A stretch of 64,000 nt of DNA from NCBI RefSeq assembly GCF_003386795.1, contig NZ_QTUC01000001.1:3100001-3164000 (forward strand), in the 5' to 3' direction. Below, piece after piece: positions 53,546 through 64,000 of this stretch. The DNA is from Thermasporomyces composti. GTDB taxonomy: Bacteria; Actinomycetota; Actinomycetes; Propionibacteriales; Actinopolymorphaceae. A program made the translations under genes and the position numbers. Positions within the stretch are counted from its first letter, which is position 1. Each line of letters opens with the position of its first letter. Under the pieces are notes generated by a model. That model had not been told where the DNA came from, did not search any database, and worked only from the letters and a program-made list of their open reading frames with translations.

Positions 53546-56500
53546 TTGGCCGCCTCGCGCATCACCGCGTCCACTACATCCAGCACGACTGTTCACAAGG
53601 CCGCACCGCCCCACCGCGTCTCGTTCGCGAAGATCAAGGAACCGATCGAGGTTCCCGACCTGCTCGCCCTGCAGAGGGAGAGCTTCGACGCCTTGATCGG
53701 CAACGAGCGCTGGAAGGCCCGGGTGGCCAAGGCCCTCGAAGAGGGCCGCACCGACGTGCCCACGAAGTCCGGGTTGGAGGAGGTCTTCGAGGAGATCTCC
53801 CCGATCGAGGACTTCTCGGGCACGATGTCGTTGTCGTTCCGTGACCATCGCTTCGAGCCGCCGAAGAACTCCGTCGAGGAGTGCAAGGAGCGCGACTTCA
53901 CCTACGCCGCGCCCTTGTTCGTGACCGCGGAGTTCATGAACAACGAGACTGGCGAGATCAAGTCCCAGACGGTCTTCATGGGCGACTTCCCGCTCATGAC
54001 CGAGTACGGGACGTTCATCATCAACGGCACCGAGCGTGTCGTGGTGAGCCAGCTCGTGCGGTCGCCGGGCGTCTACTTCGAGCGGGTGCCCGACAAGACC
54101 AGCGACAAGGACGTCTACACCGCCAAGATCATCCCCTCGCGCGGCGCTTGGCTGGAGTTCGAGATCGACAAGCGCGATCTCGTCGGCGTCCGACTCGACC
54201 GCAAGCGGAAGCAGAACGTCACCGTCCTCCTCAAGGCGCTCGGGTGGACCGACGCGCAGATCCTCGAGGAGTTCGGTGAGTTCGAGTCGATGCGTCTGAC
54301 GCTGGAGAAGGACCACACCTCCGGCCAGGACGACGCGCTGCTCGACATCTACCGCAAGCTGCGTCCTGGTGAGCCGCCCACGCGAGAGGCCGCCCAGGCG
54401 CTGTTGGAGAACTACTACTTCAACCCGAAGCGGTACGACCTGGCGAAGGTCGGGCGGTACAAGGTCAACCGGAAGCTCGGGCTGGCCCTGCCGCAGGAGC
54501 AGACGGTCCTCACCATCGACGACATCGTCGCCACGATCCGCTACCTCGTCGCGTTGCACGAGGGGCGGACGGAGCTCGAGGCTCCCCAGGGCACGATCCC
54601 GGTCGAAGAGGACGACATCGACCACTTCGGCAACCGCCGCCTGCGCACGGTCGGTGAGCTGATCCAGAACCAGCTGCGTACGGGCCTGGCCCGGATGGAG
54701 CGGGTGGTCCGTGAGCGGATGACCACCCAGGACGTCGAGGCGATCACCCCGCAGACGCTCATCAACATCCGTCCGGTCGTGGCCGCGCTGAAGGAGTTCT
54801 TCGGAACCTCCCAGCTCAGCCAGTTCATGGACCAGACCAACCCGATCGCGGGTCTGACGCACAAGCGGCGTCTCAACGCGCTCGGTCCGGGTGGTCTGTC
54901 GCGTGACCGGGCGGGCATGGAGGTCCGCGACGTCCACCACTCCCACTACGGCCGGATGTGCCCGGTGGAGACGCCCGAGGGTCCGAACATCGGTCTCATC
55001 GGGTCGCTGGCGACCTACGGTCGGGTCAACCCGTTCGGGTTCGTCGAGACGCCGTACCGCAAGGTGGTCGACGGCCGGGTGACGGACGAGGTCGTGTACC
55101 TCACCGCCGACGAGGAGGACCGCTACGTCATCGCGCAGGCGAACGCCGTGCTCAACGAGGACGGCAGCTTCGCCGAGGAACGCGTCCTGGTCCGGAAGCG
55201 CCACGGCGAGGTCGACCTCGTGCCGGCCGACCAGGTCGACTACATGGACGTCTCGCCGCGGCAGATGGTCTCGGTCGCCACGGCGATGATCCCGTTCCTC
55301 GAGCACGACGACGCCAGCCGGGCGCTCATGGGCTCCAACATGCAGCGGCAGGCGGTGCCGCTGCTCCGGGCGGAGGCGCCGCTGGTCGGCACCGGTATGG
55401 AGTACCGCGCCGCGGTCGACGCCGGCGACGTCGTCGTCGCGGAGAAGTCTGGTGTGGTCCGGGAGGTCTGCGCCGACTACATCGAGGTCGCGAACGACGA
55501 CGGCACCTACCAGACCTACCGGCTGGCGAAGTTCCGTCGCTCCAACGCAGGCACCAACATCAACCAGCGGCCGCTGGTCGACGAAGGTGACCGGATCGAG
55601 GCCGGCGCGGTCATCGCCGACGGGGCCTCCACCCAGAACGGCGAGATGGCGCTCGGGCGGAACCTCCTGGTCGCGTTCATGTCGTGGCACGGCCACAACT
55701 ACGAGGACGCGATCATCCTCTCCCAGCGGGTCGTCCAGGAGGACATCCTCAGCTCGATCCACATCGAGCAGTACGAGGTCGACGCTCGGGACACCAAGCT
55801 GGGGCCGGAGGAGATCACCCGGGACATCCCCAACGTCTCCGAGGAGATGCTCGCCGACCTCGACGAGCGCGGGATCGTCCGCATCGGTGCGGAGGTCGTG
55901 CAGGGCGACATCATCGTCGGCAAGGTGACCCCCAAGGGCGAGACCGAGCTGACCCCGGAGGAGCGGCTGCTCCGGGCGATCTTCGGCGAGAAGGCCCGGG
56001 AGGTTCGTGACACCTCGCTGAAGGTTCCCCACGGCGAGAGCGGCACGGTCATCAGCACCCGTGTCTTCGACCGTGAGGAAGGCGACGAGCTGCCGCCGGG
56101 CGTCAACCAGCTCGTGCGGGTCCTCGTCGCCCAGAAGCGGAAGGTGCAGGACGGCGACAAGCTCGCCGGACGTCACGGCAACAAGGGTGTCATCGCCAAG
56201 ATCCTGCCGATCGAGGACATGCCGTTCCTCGAGGACGGGACGCCGGTCGACATCATCCTCAACCCACTCGGCGTGCCGGGCCGGATGAACGTCGGCCAGG
56301 TGCTCGAGACGCACCTCGGATGGGTCGCCAAGTCCGGCTGGAAGGTCGAGGGCGACGACGAGGAGTGGAAGCGTCACCTGCACGCCATCGGCGCGTCCGA
56401 GGCCCCGCCCGGTACCAACGTCGCCACGCCCGTCTTCGACGGTGCCGAGGAGGAGGAGATCACCGGGCTGCTCAAGTGCACCCTCCCCAACCGCGACGGC

Positions 56501-57037
56501 CAGCGGCTGGTCGGACCGGACGGCAAGGCACGGCTGTTCGACGGGCGCACCGGTGAGCCGTTCCCCGAGCCGGTCTCGGTGGGCTACATCTACATGCTGA
56601 AGCTCAACCACTTGGTCGACGACAAGATCCACGCGCGGTCGACCGGGCCGTACTCGATGATCACCCAGCAGCCGCTGGGTGGTAAGGCCCAGTTCGGTGG
56701 TCAGCGCTTCGGCGAGATGGAGGTGTGGGCCCTCGAGGCCTACGGCGCGGCGTACGCGCTGCAGGAGCTGCTCACCATCAAGTCCGACGACGTCACGGGC
56801 CGGGTGAAGGTCTACGAGGCGATCGTCAAGGGCGAGAACATCCCCGAGCCGGGCATCCCTGAGTCGTTCAAGGTGCTCGTCAAGGAGATGCAGGCGCTCT
56901 GCCTCAATGTCGAGGTGCTCTCCAGTGACGGCATGGCCGTCGAGATGCGTGATAGCGAAGAAGACGTCTTCCGCGCCGCCGAGGAACTGGGCATCGACCT
57001 GACCCGGCGAGAACCAAGCAGCGTCGAGGAGGTCTGA
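53546..57037 (+). CDS. rpoB: RNA polymerase subunit beta
   Basis: The 1163-residue beta subunit starts at TTG 53546, giving [10 protein letters not shown] as in streptomycetes, with GGAAGGA 7 nt upstream; a longer frame from 53510 is less likely. It contains the conserved [17 protein letters not shown] start, the rifampicin region at about residues 422-455 ([20 protein letters not shown] then [11 protein letters not shown]), [32 protein letters not shown] and [12 protein letters not shown]. In the rifampicin region Asn444 stands where E. coli has Ser531, and Thr431, Ile434 and Ala435 also differ from the usual actinobacterial residues. It is co-transcribed with rpoC. Confidence 0.98.
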   Translation: MAASRITASTTSSTTVHKAAPPHRVSFAKIKEPIEVPDLLALQRESFDALIGNERWKARVAKALEEGRTDVPTKSGLEEVFEEISPIEDFSGTMSLSFRDHRFEPPKNSVEECKERDFTYAAPLFVTAEFMNNETGEIKSQTVFMGDFPLMTEYGTFIINGTERVVVSQLVRSPGVYFERVPDKTSDKDVYTAKIIPSRGAWLEFEIDKRDLVGVRLDRKRKQNVTVLLKALGWTDAQILEEFGEFESMRLTLEKDHTSGQDDALLDIYRKLRPGEPPTREAAQALLENYYFNPKRYDLAKVGRYKVNRKLGLALPQEQTVLTIDDIVATIRYLVALHEGRTELEAPQGTIPVEEDDIDHFGNRRLRTVGELIQNQLRTGLARMERVVRERMTTQDVEAITPQTLINIRPVVAALKEFFGTSQLSQFMDQTNPIAGLTHKRRLNALGPGGLSRDRAGMEVRDVHHSHYGRMCPVETPEGPNIGLIGSLATYGRVNPFGFVETPYRKVVDGRVTDEVVYLTADEEDRYVIAQANAVLNEDGSFAEERVLVRKRHGEVDLVPADQVDYMDVSPRQMVSVATAMIPFLEHDDASRALMGSNMQRQAVPLLRAEAPLVGTGMEYRAAVDAGDVVVAEKSGVVREVCADYIEVANDDGTYQTYRLAKFRRSNAGTNINQRPLVDEGDRIEAGAVIADGASTQNGEMALGRNLLVAFMSWHGHNYEDAIILSQRVVQEDILSSIHIEQYEVDARDTKLGPEEITRDIPNVSEEMLADLDERGIVRIGAEVVQGDIIVGKVTPKGETELTPEERLLRAIFGEKAREVRDTSLKVPHGESGTVISTRVFDREEGDELPPGVNQLVRVLVAQKRKVQDGDKLAGRHGNKGVIAKILPIEDMPFLEDGTPVDIILNPLGVPGRMNVGQVLETHLGWVAKSGWKVEGDDEEWKRHLHAIGASEAPPGTNVATPVFDGAEEEEITGLLKCTLPNRDGQRLVGPDGKARLFDGRTGEPFPEPVSVGYIYMLKLNHLVDDKIHARSTGPYSMITQQPLGGKAQFGGQRFGEMEVWALEAYGAAYALQELLTIKSDDVTGRVKVYEAIVKGENIPEPGIPESFKVLVKEMQALCLNVEVLSSDGMAVEMRDSEEDVFRAAEELGIDLTRREPSSVEEV

Positions 57038-57043
57038 GTGAGA

Positions 57044-57081
57044 GCTCGGGTGGACCGCCCCCGCGGCGGGCCCACCCGAGC
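57044..57081 (+). promoter_or_regulatory. Hairpin between rpoB and rpoC
   Basis: GCTCGGGTGG and CCACCCGAGC form a 10-bp stem around an 18-nt GC-rich inner region, 6 bp past the rpoB stop. It may be an RNA-processing or attenuation site, because rpoC has no obvious separate promoter. Confidence 0.55.
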
Positions 57082-57134
57082 CTCCGCTAGCACCCGGCAC
57101 CAGCCAGCGACAAGTCTTTTGGGGAAGAGAACAC

Positions 57135-61013
<3,879 letters not shown>

Positions 61014-61026
61014 CCTCCCGCTCGAG

Positions 61027-61074
61027 GGGCGCGGGTGACGGCGAGGGCGCCACGCCCTGCCGCCGCCCGCGCCC
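61027..61074 (+). terminator. Terminator of rpoBC
   Basis: GGGCGCGGG (61027-61035) pairs with CCCGCGCCC (61066-61074), enclosing further complementary pieces (CGGC/GCCG and GGGCG/CGCCC). The stem starts 14 bp past the rpoC stop and is followed by TTGTCG. Confidence 0.75.
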
Positions 61075-61185
61075 TTGTCGCGCCCCGTCGCCGCTGGCGG
61101 TGCTCGCCCGCCGTCGGCCGTGCGCACCGTCGGCTCACCCGCTGCGCTCACCAGCTGCCGCTCACGAGCAGCATGGTGTCGTGGC

Positions 61186-61556
61186 TCCTTCGCGTGTGAC
61201 GGTGACGAGTGCCGGTACAGTAGTGCTACCTAGGCGGTTCGGCGTCCTCCTCTCCGCGTGGCGGTGAGGTCACCGCACTGCGGTTAGGTCGTTTTGACCT
61301 CGGCCGGGCGGGCAGGTAACGTACGACGCTGTGCCTGGTGGTTGTCGGGCACTCGCGCGCGCCCTTTTCGGCTGCGTGTGAGGGTCTTCACCCAATCCCG
61401 ATGATCGAGTTTCAACTCGGCGAGGGATGCCTGCGGCGACACGCCCGACCGCGGGGGCCGACGGTGGGGGATCGTGACGCCGCCAACCCCAGACAGTGAA
61501 CACCGGAGAAAGTCCAACGGACGAAACGTCCTGACAAGAGATCGAGGAACGACACG
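61186..61556 (+). promoter_or_regulatory. Promoter and long structured leader of rpsL-rpsG-fusA
   Basis: A -10-like TACAGT lies at 61216-61221; the matching -35 is poor. The leader that follows contains several perfect small hairpins: GCGGTGA/TCACCGC (61261-61276), AGGTC/GACCT (about 61286-61300), GGGT-CTTC-ACCC (about 61379-61392) and CGAGTT/AACTCG (about 61408-61421). Leader-mediated control of this ribosomal operon is inferred. No gene is seen in this stretch. Confidence 0.45.
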
Positions 61557-61931
61557 GTGCCCACAATCCAGCAGCTGGTCCGCAAGGGCCGCAAGGAGAA
61601 GGTGTCCAAGACCAAGACGCCAGCGCTGAAGGGTTCGCCTCAGCGGCGTGGTGTGTGCACGCGTGTCTACACGACGACTCCCCGTAAGCCGAACTCGGCG
61701 CTCCGCAAGGTCGCGCGTGTGCGCCTGACGAGCAACATCGAGGTCACGGCGTACATCCCCGGTGTGGGTCACAACCTGCAGGAGCACTCGATGGTGCTCG
61801 TGCGGGGCGGTCGGGTCGCGGACCTTCCCGGGGTCCGGTACAAGATCGTCCGCGGCTCCTTGGACACCCAGGGCGTCAAGGGACGTAAGCAGGCCCGCAG
61901 CCGTTACGGTGCGAAGAAGGAGAAGAGCTAA
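61557..61931 (+). CDS. rpsL: 30S ribosomal protein S12
   Basis: The 124-residue protein starts with GTG and has the S12 sequence: [40 protein letters not shown] (with the wild-type lysine of the [10 protein letters not shown] streptomycin loop) and [20 protein letters not shown]. The second streptomycin loop normally reads RVKDLPG; here Lys88 is Ala88 (codon GCG at 61818-61820). S12 controls decoding accuracy at the A site. Its stop overlaps the rpsG start by one base (TAATG). Confidence 0.98.
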   Translation: MPTIQQLVRKGRKEKVSKTKTPALKGSPQRRGVCTRVYTTTPRKPNSALRKVARVRLTSNIEVTAYIPGVGHNLQEHSMVLVRGGRVADLPGVRYKIVRGSLDTQGVKGRKQARSRYGAKKEKS

Positions 61932-62401
61932 TGCCGCGCAAGGGGCCAGCTCCGAAGCGTCAGCCGCCGGTCGACCCGGTGTACGGGTCTCCGCTCGTGA
62001 GCCAGCTGATCACCAAGGTGCTCAGGGACGGCAAGAAGCAGCTGGCGCAGCGAATCGTCTACACCGCACTCGAGGGCTGCCGGGAGAAGACCGGTACCGA
62101 CCCTGTGATCACCCTCAAGCGAGCTCTCGACAACGTGAAGCCGACGCTGGAGGTGCGCAGCCGCCGCGTTGGTGGCGCGACGTACCAGGTGCCGGTCGAG
62201 GTCCGTCCGGGCCGTTCGACGACTCTCGCGCTGCGCTGGATCGTGACCTACGCGCGGGCGCGTCGCGAGAAGACGATGGCCGAGCGTCTCATGAACGAGA
62301 TTCTCGACGCCTCCAACGGGCTTGGCGCGAGCGTCAAGCGGCGGGAGGACACCCACAAGATGGCGGAGTCCAACCGGGCTTTCGCGCACTACCGCTGGTA
62401 G
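61931..62401 (+). CDS. rpsG: 30S ribosomal protein S7
   Basis: The 156-residue protein has S7 hallmarks: [40 protein letters not shown] and a C-terminal [20 protein letters not shown]. It nucleates the 30S head. The ATG shares its A with the rpsL stop codon. It precedes fusA by 92 bp. Confidence 0.98.
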   Translation: MPRKGPAPKRQPPVDPVYGSPLVSQLITKVLRDGKKQLAQRIVYTALEGCREKTGTDPVITLKRALDNVKPTLEVRSRRVGGATYQVPVEVRPGRSTTLALRWIVTYARARREKTMAERLMNEILDASNGLGASVKRREDTHKMAESNRAFAHYRW

Positions 62402-62493
62402 TCCGTGTCGCCTGATCATGGCGGTAGCGTCCACCGGCGCCGTCTGCCGATGCCAGTCCACTGCCGATAACCCACGAAAGACCGACAAGCCTG

Positions 62494-64000
62494 ATGGCGA
62501 CTGACCTTCGTACCGTCGATCTGGCCAAGGTTCGCAACATCGGAATCATGGCCCACATCGACGCGGGCAAGACGACGACAACCGAGCGCATCCTGTTCTA
62601 CACGGGCATCAACTACAAGATCGGCGAAGTCCACGAGGGCGCCGCCACGATGGACTGGATGGACCAGGAGCAGGAGCGCGGTATCACCATCACGTCCGCG
62701 GCGACGACCTGCCACTGGAAAGACCACACCATCAACATCATCGACACCCCAGGGCACGTGGACTTCACCGTCGAGGTGGAGCGGTCCCTGCGGGTGCTGG
62801 ACGGCGCGGTCGCGGTCTTCGATGGCGTCGCTGGGGTGGAGCCGCAGTCGGAGACCGTCTGGCGGCAGGCTGACCGCTACAACGTCCCGCGGATCTGCTT
62901 CGTCAACAAGATGGACCGCGTCGGCGCGGAGTTCCACCGGTGCGTCGACATGATCAGGGACCGGTTGAACGCGGTACCGGCGGTGGTCCAGCTGCCGCTC
63001 GGGGCCGAGGCCGACTTCCTCGGCGTCATCGACCTGGTGCGGATGCGCGCCCTCACCTGGCGCGGGGAGACCAAGAAGGGCGAGGACCAGACCGTCGAGG
63101 AGATCCCCGAGACGCACCGTGAGGCGGCCCAGCAGTGGCACGACCGCCTCATCGAGACCGTGGCCGAGGCCGACGACGAGCTCATGGAGCTCTACCTGGA
63201 GGGCCAGGAGCCGACGCCGGAGCAGCTTGACGCGGCGATTCGCCGGGCGACGATCGCCAACCAGATCACGCCCGTGCTGTGCGGCTCCGCCTTCAAGAAC
63301 AAGGGTGTGCAGCCGCTCCTGGACGCGGTGATCACCTACCTCCCGTCGCCCATCGACATCGGCGCCATCAAGGGCCACACGCCGGGCAACGAGGAGGAGA
63401 TCGTCGAGCGGGAACCCGACGAGGACGCCCCGCTCGCGGCGCTCGCCTTCAAGATCATGAGTGATCCGCACCTGGGCAAGCTGACCTACGTGCGGATCTA
63501 CTCCGGGACGTTGACGGCCGGCACGCAGGTGCTCAACACGACCAAGGAACGCAAGGAGCGTGTCGGCAAGATCTACCGGATGCACGCGAACAAGCGTGAG
63601 GAGATCGAGAAGGCGTCCGCCGGCCAGATCGTCGCGGTCATGGGCTTGAAGCAGACGACGACCGGGGAGACGCTGTGCACGCCTGAGGCGCCGGTCGTCT
63701 TGGAGTCCATGAGCTTCCCGGCACCGGTCATCTCCGTGGCGATCGAGCCCAAGACCAAGGGAGACCAGGAGAAGCTCGCCAACGCGATCCAGCGCCTCGC
63801 CGAGGAGGACCCGACCTTCCAGGTGCGGACCGACCCGGAGACGGGACAGACGATCATCGCGGGTATGGGCGAGCTCCAGCTCGACGTCATGGTCGAGCGG
63901 ATGCGCCGGGAGTTCAAGGTCGAGGCCAACGTCGGCAAGCCGCAGGTCGCCTACCGCGAGACCATCCGCAAGAAGGTCGAGGGCGTCGAGTACACCCACA
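62494..64000 (+). CDS. fusA: Elongation factor G, 3' part beyond window
   Basis: About 502 residues of EF-G are present, out of the usual roughly 700. The GTPase domain shows the P-loop AHIDAGKTT (residues 20-28), [11 protein letters not shown] (switch I), DTPGHVDF, and NKMD. Domain II ([20 protein letters not shown]) and the start of domains III and IV ([38 protein letters not shown]) follow. It drives translocation. The gene runs off the right edge; tuf is expected next. Confidence 0.98.
   Translation, partial: MATDLRTVDLAKVRNIGIMAHIDAGKTTTTERILFYTGINYKIGEVHEGAATMDWMDQEQERGITITSAATTCHWKDHTINIIDTPGHVDFTVEVERSLRVLDGAVAVFDGVAGVEPQSETVWRQADRYNVPRICFVNKMDRVGAEFHRCVDMIRDRLNAVPAVVQLPLGAEADFLGVIDLVRMRALTWRGETKKGEDQTVEEIPETHREAAQQWHDRLIETVAEADDELMELYLEGQEPTPEQLDAAIRRATIANQITPVLCGSAFKNKGVQPLLDAVITYLPSPIDIGAIKGHTPGNEEEIVEREPDEDAPLAALAFKIMSDPHLGKLTYVRIYSGTLTAGTQVLNTTKERKERVGKIYRMHANKREEIEKASAGQIVAVMGLKQTTTGETLCTPEAPVVLESMSFPAPVISVAIEPKTKGDQEKLANAIQRLAEEDPTFQVRTDPETGQTIIAGMGELQLDVMVERMRREFKVEANVGKPQVAYRETIRKKVEGVEYTH

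Overview
The window is chromosomal DNA of a high-GC Gram-positive actinobacterium. The evidence is very high GC at third codon positions, many GTG/TTG starts, GTGA/ATGA gene overlaps, XRE/DUF397 gene pairs, an F420-type luciferase-like oxidoreductase, an Mce cluster, and a Streptomyces-like order tRNA-Thr, tRNA-Met, rpmG, hadAB, murB, add/aspC, tRNA-Trp, secE, nusG, rplKA, rplJL, rpoBC, rpsL, rpsG, fusA. A soil or compost glycan degrader related to Propionibacteriales is my inference; no 16S gene is present to settle it. No phage, insertion sequence or CRISPR array was seen.

Region 1-17311 is an accessory carbohydrate region. It holds a Tat-exported heparinase II/III-like lyase with accessory C-terminal modules (cut by the window edge), a Tat-exported GH76 alpha-1,6-mannanase-like enzyme, a GntR-LacI hybrid regulator with a likely operator between it and the GH76 gene, a cytoplasmic GH65 phosphorylase-like enzyme, a secreted beta-propeller protein, a large secreted DUF5722 protein with clan-A-like glutamates, a Nudix-GNAT fusion and a secreted DUF4874/DUF4832 protein.

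Region 17312-25318 is mixed: a possible frameshifted gene remnant, a cupredoxin-like lipoprotein lacking one copper-ligand histidine, a cold-shock protein, and a regulatory island (19169-22452). The island contains two small proteins sharing an identically spaced Cys/WPC/RWA motif, an XRE-DUF5753 regulator with an overlapping leader ORF, two DUF397 proteins and two copies of one palindrome. A small membrane protein, an LLM-class oxidoreductase and a GDPD-lamin-tail fusion follow.

Region 25482-64000 is the conserved transcription/translation backbone, with two inserts. A FAD-dependent oxidoreductase plus sugar ABC transporter (33809-38214) sits between rplKA and rplJL. A complete Mce lipid-import operon (ATPase, two YrbE permeases, six Mce proteins, two Mce-associated proteins; 41567-53183) sits between rplJL and rpoBC. 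Strong hairpins separate most of these transcription units.

Two core proteins carry unusual residues at classic antibiotic sites: RpoB has Asn at the position of E. coli Ser531, and RpsL has Ala at the position of Lys88. Both point to possible intrinsic rifamycin and streptomycin tolerance.
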